Of a stretch of DNA of 64,000 bases, positions 25,710 through 37,631 are shown one piece after another (within the stretch, counting starts at the first letter, position 1; each line of letters opens with the position of its first letter). The translations under genes and the position numbers were made by a program. The notes under the pieces are model-generated. The model ran no database searches. It was given only the letters and a program-made list of their open reading frames with translations, and had not been told where the DNA came from. The stretch is from Chlorokybus atmophyticus (Eukaryota > Streptophyta > Chlorokybophyceae > Chlorokybales > Chlorokybaceae): contig RHPI01003599.1 in the NCBI GenBank assembly GCA_009103225.1, positions 202,411-266,410 of the forward strand. Direction: 5' to 3'.

Positions 25710-25782
25710 TCTCCCGTAGCTCAGTTGGTTAGAGCATTGGTCTTATGAGCCAAAGGTCGCGAGTTCAAGCCTCGCTGGGAGA
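25710..25782 (+). tRNA. tRNA, anticodon TAT, probably 73-base tRNA-Ile
   Basis: A full cloverleaf, no intron: acceptor TCTCCCG/TGGGAGA (one G-T), D stem GCTC/GAGC, anticodon stem TTGGT/GCCAA around the loop CTTATGA, variable AGGTC, T arm GCGAG-TTCAAGC-CTCGC. The A box (TAGCTCAGTTGG) and B box (GTTCAAGCC) fit pol III promoters. Loop position 34-36 reads TAT (Ile, AUA codons). Base 37 is G, where a U36 anticodon normally has A, and base pair 1-72 is T-A, so the gene may be diverged or the identity unusual. Confidence 0.8.
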
Positions 25783-25810
25783 AATTGTGCCCGTCATTGG
25801 GAGACCATTA

Positions 25811-26013
25811 GACCACCATTTTGATCCTCTCGATGAGAGGCTCTCATGCTGGTAGCTTGGAGTGCGCAGTTCTTTGCGTTACGCGACTCATCTATAACCG
25901 TTGGATAAGACTACCATTTTTATCCTCTCGATGACAGGCTCTCATGCTGTGTGGACAGCTTGGAGTGTGCAGTTCGATACGATGTTACGCGACTCATCGA
26001 TAATTGTTGGACA
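25811..26013. repeat. Two-copy imperfect tandem repeat, period about 98 bases
   Basis: Copy 1 at 25811-25908 and copy 2 at 25909-26013 share gac(c/t)accatttt.atcctctcgat, ggctctcatgctg, agcttggagtg.gcagttc and gttacgcgactcatc.ataa..gttgga. The repeat starts 28 bases after the tRNA. Confidence 0.85.
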
Positions 26014-26030
26014 ATGAGACTATCAATCCG

Positions 26031-26115
26031 AGACCCTCATGCTATAATACATTTTAAATGCATTGATGAACTTGTATACATCTAAGACACTCATGCTATT
26101 ATACATTTCAAATGC
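26031..26115. repeat. Two-copy repeat of 31 bases, period 54
   Basis: agaccctcatgctataatac at 26031 and agacactcatgctattatac at 26085, both followed by atttyaaatgc. It shares ctcatgct with the 98-base repeat just before it. Confidence 0.75.
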
Positions 26116-26190
26116 GATGGTTGCCACGTGTACAACTCTATTTATGACGCGCAGCATTTACCCTAAGCTGCAGGGAAGTTGAGGTGCCAT

Positions 26191-26703
26191 TAGGGCTGGG
26201 GCCGAACGATTAAAAAACAAACCCCTGAACAACATAAGTACTTTTTGGTTTATACAACCTTATTTTGTTCTTGCAGAACAAAACAAGCGACTTTTATGAG
26301 TGACAGCGACCAAACCATTCATAATGAATACAAATACTAACAAAACCCATGAGAAAACGTACATAAAATTTACCATGAGGCATACGTTTATCAACATTAT
26401 TATATGCATTATCCAACACGAAGCATTGTATCGTTAATAGCATGAAATTTTGCTACACAACATGTATATGGAAGCATGTACTGCAAAATAATGTGACGTC
26501 GAGTCACGCTGTGTCACATGGTATGCAGAGGCACATATCAATACACTATGCGTGGTATTGCGAAACTGCAAAAGGTTCGTTCCCTATTAGCATATATACA
26601 TGCGTAATGTATACAGAACAAAGAACGTTCTTTCGACCTTTATTTCGTTCTATTTTTTAGCTATTAATGTAAAACCGAACATGGTTGTTAAGTTCCAGCC
26701 CCA
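26191..26703. mobile_element. hAT-like MITE, copy 1
   Basis: A non-coding element of about 513 bases. Left end TAGGGCTGGGGCCGAAC; right end, read in reverse complement, TGGGGCTGGAAC. Flanks are ggtgccat (26183-26190) and tgtgccat (26704-26711), an 8-bp target duplication with one mismatch. Ends starting TAGGG with 8-bp duplications are typical of hAT transposons. A related inverted copy lies at 43461-44034; shared inner words include gtcgagtcacgctg, ctgcaaaaggttcgttcc and a (g)aacaaa(a)caagcg stretch. No transposase frame. Confidence 0.7.
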
Positions 26704-26711
26704 TGTGCCAT

Positions 26712-29676
26712 AGCCCAAATAAAGCCGTGTTAAGGGGTAGAAAAACTCCGAATTCATGCGGCTGGCTGAAGAAGTACCTCAATTGTCAATCTTTGGTTGA
26801 CAGTACAATCAAGATTATAGAATGGTGTTTTGCACAGCGATGCTTAAACATTGCAATACGTACCTAGAGCATGTCAATAATAACCTTGGAGAACGGAAGA
26901 CGGTCAGCACGCGTGTATGTGCATCAGATCATGAGAGTGGAGCGGAAAGGACCGGCTTTGGTTGTGCCAACAGGCATGACCAGCACAATAATGATAATAG
27001 AGCACCACTACGGCGCCGTTGTTGGCAAAACTCTATAAAGCTTCATATAGCTGCTAACCACACACAAACATGCATTGAAAAGAGACCATTCATGTATTTA
27101 ATAACTTCGTCTTGCATAGAAGAGCCCAGCAATGCATATTCGACGTAAACGTAAATTTGGATAATAGCTTTTATGAGAACAAGTATGCATGCACGCAAGC
27201 ATGTATGCAGCATGCAATGCACGTGAGCTCAGCTGTGCCCAGCAGTAGCTAACATTCAGTACTTTTGCCAAGGCGGGATTCAGCTGCGCAAGAGAGATTC
27301 TAGCAGGCTGATGATGAGACTGTGCTAGCTGCAGTATTACACCCGTAAAGCTAAGCAAATGCTGCGCTCAGCTTCTGCAGTTGCATGAAGGCAAGGCGAG
27401 AGCGGCGCAGTAGGTAACAGCGGCAGCGTGGGTATGAAGAGCGGCAGCGAATGTGGGTGGAGGACTGCGGTAACTATGAATGATCCCGTGAATGTTTCGT
27501 GTAATTCACCACGTCCTTGGCACTGAACTTTGGGACTTTGACCTTTGGCAACGCGAGGAAGGGTTAGGCAGCCAACAAGTAAGCAACTTACGCATGGGTA
27601 ACTATGCCTGCGGCAACTGCAATCTGCTGTGAAAACAAAGGGAGCTTTATCTTTCCATGCATAGTTACAAAGTACGCAGTACGTGTACTAATACGTGGTA
27701 TGCAAAGTACGCGTATGTTTTCGTAATTTTTCCACTATACGTCGGCCAGTACGTATTTCATATCTTATTCATGCGTAATACTGATAAATATCAATAATGT
27801 TTGATGCCATATGTGTGCTAATAAGTGCTGGGCAACTCATTGGACATCACAATGCAATATAATACATTGTTTGATCCACGAGTGTTACGATATGCTCAAA
27901 GTCATTTCCAATGGTAATGCTTTACCTAACATGTTATTACGTAATATCATAACACTTAAAGATGCTTTATAACTTGCAGTGCTGATAGGTGAGGTGGGTC
28001 GCACTGCCGCGACCTACCCCGCCGCGTGACAGGTCGCGCGCGCGGCACGTCACCGAAGGCCGTTTGCTGCGCTATCTGCGCTCACTTACGAAAAATGACC
28101 TATTTTAGTCCAATACCGTACGATTTCACGTACTTTCAACGTATTATTAACAACTGCTTGCTGTACGCGTACCATTACGTATTACTTTACCAAAAGTCGC
28201 GTACTTTGTTACTATGTTTCCATGCACACAATGCGTTGCCACACCCTCGAGCAGCACATACGCATGCTTGGACACCGCCCCGAAAACGAATGCAGTACAC
28301 TTGTGTACTCGCATGTGTGCGATTCGCCGCCGCTAGCTCTCTTACAGAATAAGCACATAATCAGACAGCTAGGGGGCATCAATAGCCGGTCGCAAAATCT
28401 GACATATCACGCCCGCAGAAGACATGTACTCAAATGCAACTGCTGCTGTGTGTGCTGGCAATTTGTTCTTTTGTACACTCGTTGCATCTATTTGCTCTAC
28501 ATACATGTATGTCGGATGCTGGCAAATACTTATCGCCGACATTAGTGGCTGACAGCGCGTGATGTCGGCAATTTGTGAATGTGCCTCCGCAGAGGATGCA
28601 GGTGGGCGTTGAACGTGCCCTCAGCCTGCACCCTCTGCCAATGTCACAGCCCCGAGCCGCGATCTCGGTAGCTAACGCAGCGTACTTTGCAGGGCGCCGG
28701 CGCTGTAAGCTTTCATGTAATAGTTATTATTGTTGTTGTTGAGCTTGAGTAGAGCAGCAATGGCGGCGGCGGCGCTGAGCTTATTGTTGACCCTCCCGCC
28801 ACACCCTAACTTACGATGTATGTAATATATTAATCACGCCGACGCGCTTAAGCTTTGTGATCTCAATGGCACAACTTCAGATGATCGTTACCGTCTAATT
28901 GCATTCATGTAGCAATTGCACGGTTACATAGCACCTGTGTTTGACACTGCCTTAACTTTAGGAAGCATCTGATCGTGAGGTCACGTACGACACCCTGATC
29001 TGCCTAGCGAAATATAATGTTTTGGCCGTAGGTGCGCCCTTAGCAATCAATACAAGTACAAACGATTGCTAAACCTGTTACAACTCCTTTTGCTAGTGAG
29101 TTCAGATTGTAGTGTCATAGTACATGCCCGACTTTGCACTAGTGTAAGATTATAGTTAGCAACCATTGTGAGTTACATCTTGCATCGCGTGAGAGCATAC
29201 ACAAGCAAGGTGACACCTTGAAGGGTTATTAGATGCCGACGTCCTCATAGTGTGACGCCTTATATTGCGACGCACGCGAAACTCGTCACGCGCGACGCGA
29301 TGTTGCCCTGATCGGAGGAAGTCTTCCTTGTTTGCTGGAATAAATACGGGAAGGTGCAGCTGATCGGCGGCCCAGGCTGCTGCGGCCCGCGGGTTTTCCC
29401 TTATCCAGTGCGGCCAATGGCAGCCAAGCATTGGCCATAGCCAATCTGAACCAAGCAGTCCGGTCAGCTGACCGAAGCGCCGATATCGGCTCCAGTTGAA
29501 AGCCGTGGTCGACGTCCCACCCTACTAGAGAGGTAGATATCCGCCATGCTGTTGATAGAGACAACATCAGCAGCACTCTGGCGTGTAGGCACTTGTACAG
29601 GCACCGGCGGCGGCGGAGGAGCAGGAGCAGGAGCAGGAGGAGGTGGAGGTTGTTGCTTCCATCTGTGTTGAGCGCA
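26712..29676. other. Long intergenic region upstream of psbO, no gene supported
   Basis: Mixed AT-rich DNA. 27650-27760 holds many TACG words. 27979-28060 is a CG-rich patch with ggtgggtcgc...gcgacctacc inverse-complementary words. Open frames at 28026-28545 have no domain. The psbO promoter and 5' UTR should lie just before 29677; CGG/GGA-rich DNA at 29605-29650 is part of the leader. Confidence 0.5.
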
Positions 29677-30988
29677 ATGGCGACCGCTATGCAGAGCGCC
29701 GCCTTGAAGGGAGCTGCGGTGGTGTCGCAGAAGAAGGCACAGCTGCCGCAGCAGAGGTCGGCGCAGCCGGCTCGCCTTGCGCCCAGGTGCTCCGCCGCCG
29801 CTCCCCAGAAGAATGTGCTGCAGCTGGCTGGCAAGGCCGCCGCCGCCTTCGCCGCCTCCGCCCTCGTCGCCTCCTCCGCTGGCGCCCTCACCCAGGAGCA
29901 GCTCAACGCCCTCACCTACATGCAGGTCAAGGGCACCGGCATTGCCAACACATGCACCACCGTCGATGCCCCGGAGGGCACCCAGGTCAAGCTGCCAGCT
30001 GGCAACTACAAGATCGTCAAGATGTGCCTTGAGCCCACCTCCTTCACCGTCAAGGACGAGTCCCCCTTCAAGGTACATCAGCTTGCAACCTTACGCTTGG
30101 CACTCTCGAATGCTGGCTCCATTCAGCCATCAATTGTGACAGTTTCACTGAGGCTTGCTTTATGATTGCGTCAGGATTGAGTGCTTGCCATGGCATTCGC
30201 ATGCACATTGGTTGATGGCTGAGGTATTTGCTCATCCAGGGTGGCGAGCCTGAATTTGTGAAGACCAAGCTCATGACCCGGTTGACATACACCCTGGACG
30301 AGATTGACGGTGACGCGCAGGTCGGCCCCGATGGCTCGTTCTCCTTCAAGGAGAATGACGGCATTGACTACGCCGCTACCACCGTCCAGCTGCCTGGTAA
30401 GCAAGCACACAGGGCATAGAATTGCGTCAGTGTATGAGTCTACAGCCATAAGCATATGTCTGGACAATGCCTCAACCATCAGGCGTGCATGTCAAAGTCT
30501 TAACCATGTTGATCAAATACAGACAATTGGTGTCGCTGATCTCGCTGTGTTTTGGTACCTGTAAGGTTGTTGTGTTGACTGAATGTTGCCATCATCAACC
30601 AGGCGGTGAGCGCGTGCCTTTCCTGTTCACCATCAAGGAGCTCGACGCCAAGGGTTCCCTGCAGAAGTTCACTGGCAACTTCTCTGTGCCATCATACCGC
30701 GGCTCCACCTTCCTTGACCCCAAGGGCCGTGGTGGCTCCACCGGGTACGACAACGCCGTTGCCCTGCCTGCCGCTGCTGACTCTGAGGAGCTGGAGAAGG
30801 AGAACAACAAGAGCACCAAGGCCCTGGTCGGCACCGCCACCTTCCAGACCGCCGTTGTCAACCCCGAGAACCAGGAGCTTGGTGGAGTCTTTGAGAGCTT
30901 GCAGCCATCAGACACTGATCTGGGTGCCAAGGTCCCCAAGGATGTCAAGATCCAGGGTGTCTGGTATGCTCAGTACCAGAAGCTTTAA
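29677..30988 (+). CDS. psbO: Oxygen-evolving enhancer protein 1 (33-kDa PSII manganese-stabilising protein)
   Basis: Exons 29677-30072, 30240-30396 and 30603-30988, about 312 residues. PsbO binds the lumenal face of photosystem II and stabilises the Mn4CaO5 cluster. The first 60 or so residues form a bipartite transit peptide: a basic stromal part ([15 protein letters not shown]) then a lumen signal ([20 protein letters not shown]), with the mature protein starting near [18 protein letters not shown]. Family words follow: [80 protein letters not shown] and the end [12 protein letters not shown]. The start ATG 29677 is chosen because the leader begins there; the frame is also open upstream but reads an Arg-rich repeat. 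Codon use is strongly C/G-ended, as expected for a highly expressed algal gene. Confidence 0.98.
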
Positions 30989-32046
30989 ATTTGCTGCTGC
31001 ACACTCCTCGCTTGCTGCTGCACACTAGAGAGTAGTGAAACTATCAGTGTAGTATATACCGTACGTCAGTAACATGTTGCTGTGATTTGCCTGCACCTCA
31101 ATCTGCACGCTGGGCTTGTATACACTAGGTTGTTACACCTGGCATGCATGCTACCACGTTCTCAAGAACAGTTTCGCACATAATGTTTGAAAGCACCACG
31201 TCTCTTGTTTGCATTGCAATCGAAAGCCAGCACACTAACGTGTTGCTATTGCTCCCATCGATTAACGATTTGAGGTAACCACTTGAGGTAATTTATTTAC
31301 CCGAGAATCATAGTCTCAGGAGATATGGAGAAAGTAGTTAGAATTAGAGTGTAGGCAAGCATCTTTTCACAATGGACATTGATTTGAAGCAGGTGCATTG
31401 TTTGCGGTGTTAACAAAATCACACGTGCGAGCTATCTTCAGTCTAAGGTAGGATGACACTAAGTGTCATCATTTGTTGCTGCTGTGCCACATGACAACAT
31501 GTATTGTCCAACTTTTGTCTTCACTGACGAAGTTCACAAATAGTCACAGCCAGAAAACTTCACACTTCTTCTTGCTGGCGAAACACTCCACCATTTGCGG
31601 TCGGACACTACACCGACTCTAACAATTGACACAGTGCAGCGTCCACACCTACCAGCATCACGTGAACCATTGGCATTCTCAACAAAATCACACTCACTGT
31701 GAGCCCATGGTTGTGGTGCATCCTCAGCTGCCGGTCACTTGACATTCAGCAGTGTATCGGCCCTCCACCATTGATGCAGAAGTTGTAATCACCTGCAGCT
31801 GCCTACATTGTCGCCACTACCTGATAGGGAGGTTGCTGAGCACACAGGAGCTAAAGGACGCAAAATGCGAAAACCTACGGTGGCATGTGTCATTGCATCC
31901 ACCAGAGACCATGATGACATGGTCTAACCAAGCGAGGCCAAACTCTTGCTTGGCGCCACGGGTGCTATCCACGGCGCTTGCACTTGGTTGTGAACCTGTG
32001 ATGCCTGTCTGAGAGTGTAGTACCATCTACGTCAGTACTAGCGCTG
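30989..32046. other. Convergent intergenic region, no gene supported
   Basis: The stretch lies between the ends of psbO (plus) and the methyltransferase (minus). An open frame at 31752-32012 (plus) and its antisense 31817-32026 have no domain. It is otherwise TG/CA rich. Confidence 0.45.
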
Positions 32047-33905
32047 TCAAACCCGAGCCTCTCCTGCAATGTGAGGTGACAGTATGCCAGCCCCATCCAA
32101 GTTGAGCTGACGTGCATCCACACGGCTGAACCCGGCCGCATTTATGGCGGACAGAGTGTCGCGGTTCAAGTTGCACCCGTCCGCAGCCACATTCTGCAAA
32201 GGGTTCAGCACGTCCTGCGCCAGGCGTTTCCATGTGCTCTCTGTGGAATAAACAGCATGGTTGGTTTGAGCAAAGGATGCAGTAAGAATGCAAATGGCGC
32301 TTCGTTTACCAGGCACTGTTGTACAACATTGTACAACAATGCAAGCTTGCTTACTTGGAGCAGCAACATGCTCAATGAAGAAGTAGCTTCCTCCAGGGCG
32401 CAGCACGCGTTGAATCTCTGCGCGTGACCTCCACATACTCAAAACATGGTATATATGCAACATGTGTTGCATGTGTTACCTTGTGTAATGTAGGTACTGT
32501 GCATAGCAATGGCTTAGAAGAGACCAAACAACTTGACCTCAAGCTGTGTCTTGCGGTCAACACGACATGTACCTTTAAGAGCAGTGGTTACATCTGGAAC
32601 GGAGCACAACAGCAGCGTTGCAATCACGGTGTCAACGCTGCGGTCTGATAACGGCAGTCGTTCTGCCACCTGGTAAACAAGGTTCCACAAGAGAGAAGGA
32701 GTTACCCATGTCGCCAGTGAACATACACCTTTATATCGCCTTTGTCCTCACCCCAGACAGCAAAGCTATATTGGAAAGACCAGCTTTGCGTGCCGCTTTC
32801 ATCGCGTAAGAAGACATTGCTGGGTTTGGGTCTACGCCGATGAGATGCACTTCGGGACTCAGCATTTCAGCATAGAATCTTCCAACCATTGCACATGTGA
32901 ACGACAGGGTTGAGTGGTGCAATATCTAACTCAGCTTCAAGGCAACCATGCGAACCGTGGTACAAAGCAGCCAACTGTCATTGGTAGCTTCAATCAACAA
33001 CAGTCCTTGCAGGTGATTATGATGTATGCTGGCCAACACTCTCTGAGTACACATCACAAGACAGCGCAGGTTGCTGATGCTCTCACTTGAGGTTTGGCGC
33101 GGTGCCCATGCCCACTTCAAGCAACTCCTGGCAGCTAGGATCAATGTGTTGAAACAGCTCTTTCTTCACGGGTGTGATGAGCTCTGTAAGTGACTTGCAA
33201 CTATCAAGTAGAGGGATGAAGCAACAGCATCCACCCGCATGTCCGTGTGTGCATGCGCGCGTGCCATACTTGCAGTGTTTGCACTTACCCTCGTAAAAGC
33301 CCATAGTTGTGGCCATGGCTTTGGCAAAGTATGTGTCGTACCACTCATTGCGCTGCGCACATGCCTGAAAAACACACAAGAACGTCCTGATCGGTTCAGA
33401 CTTCAGCAAGGATTACAATGTGCGTTGCTTGCTTTTCTCTCTCACCTGGCATGCGCATGCGCCTCTGCTGGCACTCGCAGCAAATGAAGCAAGCAACAGA
33501 GACACAACGGCACTTCGTCTCGTTACATGCTGCATGACAGTAGAAGTCAACAAGCATGCAGAACCACAGACAACACCGATTGGACTACTGCTGCTCCTGC
33601 AACCATGACTACTCTGCTCCAGTGTTACTAAGTACTGCTTTAAAGTCAAGTCAGCAAGCAGCCATGACGTGACAACACACCTGCTTTGGTCTTTGCTGCT
33701 GCTGCTGTTGAGGCGAAGTACAGCTCCGCACACAGCACAACCGCAAGCTTTCTCTTCTGCTGCTCCGTCTTGCTGGCAACCTCACCGCCTGTCTCCTCTC
33801 TGTTGTCCTCGCAGACACAGAGGAGGAGGAGGCAGAGGAGATACTGCACAGACCTCCGCTTCCAGGCCACAATCCCACCCACACCGCCGCCTCCGCCGCC
33901 GCCAT
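32047..33905 (-). CDS. METTL7-like SAM-dependent methyltransferase with plastid/lumen leader
   Basis: Eight exons in phase give about 348 residues: 33681-33905, 33446-33613, 33289-33364, 33087-33183, 32752-32878, 32573-32669, 32355-32417, 32047-32240. The fold is class I Rossmann methyltransferase: motif I reads LLEVGMGTAPNLKFY, followed by HLIGVDPNPAMSSYA (acidic residue of motif II), LPLSDRSVDTVIATLLLCSV, VLRPGGSYFFIEHVAAP and the METTL7-type end (DGCNLNRDT, HIAGEA). Exon 1 (ATG 33905) is Ser/Arg-rich like a chloroplast transit peptide. Exon 2 has TRRSAVVSLLLASFAASAS, a twin arginine followed by a hydrophobic stretch and ACA, as in Tat-type lumen signals. METTL7 enzymes methylate thiols or other small molecules; the substrate here is unknown. 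ATG 33535 is an alternative start that would lose the transit part. Confidence 0.85.
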
Positions 33906-34022
33906 TGCCACACTACGTACTCAAGCATTAAGGAGTGCTAGCATGCCAGCCATGCACAGCATGCCTCAGACAAAGCATAGGAGCAGCTGGTTGTGGAAGC
34001 TGTTGTGAACAGTCCGCTTAGC
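33906..34022. promoter_or_regulatory. Short bidirectional promoter region
   Basis: Only 117 bases separate the start codons of the methyltransferase (minus) and DEG8 (plus), so both must be driven from here or from within each other's leaders. No clear TATA element. The start of the methyltransferase is GGCGGC-repeat coding. Confidence 0.6.
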
Positions 34023-36698
34023 ATGCTTGGCCTGGTGGTGACGGACGGCCTGCGGCTGGTGCGGCCTGGTGGCGCGGCCGGCTTGCTGCGCAAGGGCGGT
34101 TGCCACCAGGCCAGGACCACCAGGCCGCAGCATGCAACTGCCTCAGTGCGGCCCAAAGCAGCTTGCTCGCAGGCCGGCGGCGACGACGATGAGGCTGCTG
34201 GAGTTGGTCACAGCCATGAGCATGATCATGATGGCGTGAGTGTGAGTCGGCGGCAGGTGCTGGCGTCAGCTGCTGCTGCTGCTGCCGCGTGCTCCAGCTT
34301 GTGTCCAGGTGAGTGGTTGCGAAAGCAAGCTGCTGCTATGCATGTCATCATTCAACACCACATTAGCATCGTCATCAATCAATGGATGAAGTTGCCACTT
34401 TGAGCACAAGGAGTACACACGAGTAGCAGGAATACACTACAGGCCTACCACACTGTACTGCTTGAATGGTTAGCATGCGCGGTACATGGTACCCAGGTTT
34501 CACGTGCAATGTTGTTCTGCTAACTTTCATCAAACCTTGCTTCGTCGACACGTTCATAAGGCACACGCAAGTTCAATGTCTGTGCCTGCCGAAATGAACT
34601 TCTTTCCTTGCATGCAGGCACAGCGAACGCCGCTGTGGATGTTCCTCTCAGGCTTGAAGATGTCACGCCAGCTGTCATCCCGGCTGGCCCGCTCCCACCT
34701 TCAGAGGTGATCTAGCCTGATCAAACCTTCTTAGCTTACAGCTCTCATCCTTGTTGATGTTGATGCGTATATGCCTACTTGTGCTTTGCTGGTCAACACT
34801 TGCTCGCTAACTGGTATACAAATTGCACGTGATGTTTTGCATACCTGTTCTTGATGTTGCGCTGATTTTGTTTCACTGTGCTTGCTAGCTCGCTACTGTG
34901 CAGCTGTTTGAAGCGAGCACGTACAGCGTTGCCAACATCATCGACGTGACGTTGAGGCCTGGCATCAGATCAGTTGGCGAAGTGGAGGTGGGTAGTATGT
35001 GTACTTCTGTTTCGTGTCCATATTGCTGAACGGGTCATGGCTTGTTATGACAGATTCCTGAAGGCAATGGGTCAGGCATAGTGTGGGACAGTGAAGGCCA
35101 CGTAGTGACCAATTACCATGGTGCGTGTGCACGTGCGTGCGCGCGTGCTTGCGTGTTTACGTGCGTGCTCTGCTCCAAAGTTTTGGCAAGCACTGTTGTG
35201 TGACTGTTGGTATAGATGCAGCTGTAGTCACTCTTTATAGATTTTTTCTACAGTTGTTGGGAGCGTGCTGTCGCGCAACGTTCGGCCCGGAGACACTGTT
35301 GCGCAAGTGACGCTGCTGCGCTCAGATGGGTACAAATAAATTATTACATGTTGATAACTCTTTCCTTTACATGTATATTGTTGCCTCTCGTGATGTGCAT
35401 GTGGGTTGCGCAGGTACCAACAGACATTTGGCGCAACATTGGTAGGGGCAGACAGAAGTAAGGACTTAGCCGTTTTGCAGGTTGGTCACAATTGGTGCCT
35501 TGAACACCAGCACAAGCGCAACACACTCAACTCGATTGGATTGCCCGAATGCATGCGCAATATGGGAACTATGTAGGTGCGTGCGCCATCAGAAGTTTTG
35601 AGACCGATACCGTTGGGCACGTCAAACGAGTTGAAAGTCGGCCAGCGTTGTTTTGCCATTGGCAACCCTTTCGGCTTCGATCACACGCTCACTACTGGCG
35701 TTATCAGGTGTGCGGGCAATCACCTATCCAACCAAGTGCAAAGCCATTGTTCTGTGTGCGTTGTGTTTGGCACATACATACAGGCACTGATTTTATATTT
35801 GTGCTGCAGCGGACTGGAGAGAGATATTTACAGCCAAGCCAATGTTGTCATAAGTGGCGGTATTCAGACTGACGCTAGTATCAATCCAGGCAACAGGCAA
35901 GTTGGAGGTCAACTGTTTTTCATGTGTGGTGCAGTCAGTCTTCAATTCTTCAATAATTGCTTCTCTGCAGCGGCGGCCCTCTTCTGGACTCAAAAGGGCG
36001 CCTGATAGGCATCAACACGGCAATTTTTACGCGCTCAGGTCTGCCGTGCTAATAGTATTGCGTGACTAATGCCGTCACTGCATTGCATGACTTGCATCTG
36101 AATTGCTTCACCAACTTGTCGTGAGCCAGGCACATCGGCCGGCGTGGGCTTTGCTATCCCCATTGATGCTATTGTGCGAGTGGTCCCCCAACTAATACAA
36201 TACGGCAAGGCAAGTGAAACTTGTTACGCGGGTCAACACAGGCAACCCATTGTGTTACTGAGACAACGCTGACTCGTGCCATGTCACATCAGGTTGTACG
36301 CGCTGGCTTGAACATAGTGTTTGCGTCGGCGCAAGTGGCCAAACAGCTGCAGGTCAAGGCGGGTGCTCTCATCCTCTCCATCCCGCCCAACAGCGCTGCG
36401 GCCAAGGCCGGCCTGCAGTCCACGCGGAGAGGGCTGACTGGCATTGTGCCCGGCGATGTCATCATTGATGCAGACGGCATGCAGGTGGGTTGTGGCATTG
36501 TCTCCTAACCAGTATGGAGTTGTTCTATTCTTTACACTCTTTGTACCATGTATGTAGGTGAAGACGCCTCTGGATTTGTCGAAGGTGCTCGACAAGCATA
36601 GGGTTGGCGACAAGGTCACGTTGACTGTGCTGCGCATTGACAACGGATCGCAAAGGGAGGTGAAGGTGCCGGTTGTGCTGGAGGAAAGCAGTATGTAG
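34023..36698 (+). CDS. DEG8: Thylakoid-lumen serine protease DEG8
   Basis: Twelve exons in phase, about 460 residues: 34023-34308, 34618-34706, 34889-34987, 35054-35120, 35254-35329, 35414-35480, 35577-35707, 35810-35896, 35971-36038, 36130-36209, 36293-36484, 36558-36698. HtrA/Deg protease. The triad is His in VTNYH(V) (split by an intron), Asp in DRSKDLAVL and Ser in NPGNSGGPLL (also split). One PDZ domain follows (KAGALILSIPPNSAAAKAGL to the end). SRNVRPGDTVAQV, QANVVISGGIQTDASINPG and IVRVVPQLIQYGKVVRAGLN are DEG8-type rather than DEG1- or DEG5-type. The leader ends in VSRRQVLASAAAAAAACSS, a twin-arginine lumen signal, with likely cleavage near TANA. Arabidopsis DEG8 works with DEG5 in degrading photodamaged D1, so a PSII repair role is inferred. 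Two introns start with GC (35897, 36210). Exon 3 could start at 34904 instead. Confidence 0.95.
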
Positions 36699-37074
36699 GC
36701 TGCAGTTGAGATGACTGTTACATGCATGCTAGGTTTGTGCCAATTGATTTAATCTAAGCCATTCACGACTGGTGGCCATGGAGTCTGAGGCGTTAACACA
36801 GTGCTCTGCTTGACAGTGCATATGCCCACAGAGCACACACATTGTTGTCGAAGCTACTGCTTGGTCCATGCCGCTGTCGTGATGTTTGGTACAAGTGCAT
36901 ACGGCTTCAACTCAACTTGCCCCAAGCAGCACATCAGGAGCCACCATCATTGTGTTTGGCAGCCTCCATGCATTGGCTGGCAGTGAGAGAAACCCCCTAC
37001 AAATGTACAACGATGTCACACTACGCCTTACTATACCATATACGCGCATGCACCGCACACCGCCATCATCACAA

Positions 37075-37075
<1 letters not shown>

Positions 37076-37169
<94 letters not shown>

Positions 37170-37210
37170 NTAGGTACCCATATAACCACCCCCCCCCCCC
37201 CCCCCCCCCC
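37076..37210. repeat. Poly-C tracts (94 and 22 C) around an N
   Basis: 94 consecutive C at 37076-37169, an N at 37170, then taggtacccatataa and a second run of 22 C at 37189-37210. The true length is unsure because the assembly breaks here. Confidence 0.95.
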
Positions 37211-37631
37211 TTTCATGGCTCTCACACCTTGCAAACGCATTCCGCCATGGCACGAGGGTGTGGGGAACCTCACAACTCTGTGCGCGCAGAGGCGCTAGAA
37301 GCCCCTCCCAGCAGCATGCCATGCGTCTCCGTCATCAGCGGGTACAAAATACCCCTTGTGGCACCACCCCTGCCCGGTCTCCACACGCTGTGACTGGCAC
37401 GTCTAGCCGCAGCTTTGTGTTTTTGCCGAGTTCCGATGCCACCAAGTCCGACCGCTGTGCCCTGCGATGTCCCCGCGCGGATGGGCATGCTTGAAGTGAT
37501 CACTGCATGCGGTCGGTCCCATGCATCTTTGAGTGTTTGCAGCGATACATTTGAGCACACTTTCTTAGTAATCATGTTGATTGACCTCAGCTTGAATTCA
37601 TAGCACCAACCTAACCCATCCTGTCAGTCAT

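Noticed and set aside
25811-26013. CRISPR-like array
   Set aside because: Only two imperfect copies with no spacers, in a eukaryotic nuclear context.
29286-30078. Minus-strand frames over psbO
   Set aside because: Shadows of the GC-ended psbO exon 1 and its leader.
36842-37393. Poly-Pro and poly-Gly frames
   Set aside because: They are only the poly-C tract read in different frames. The same holds for 50774-51160.
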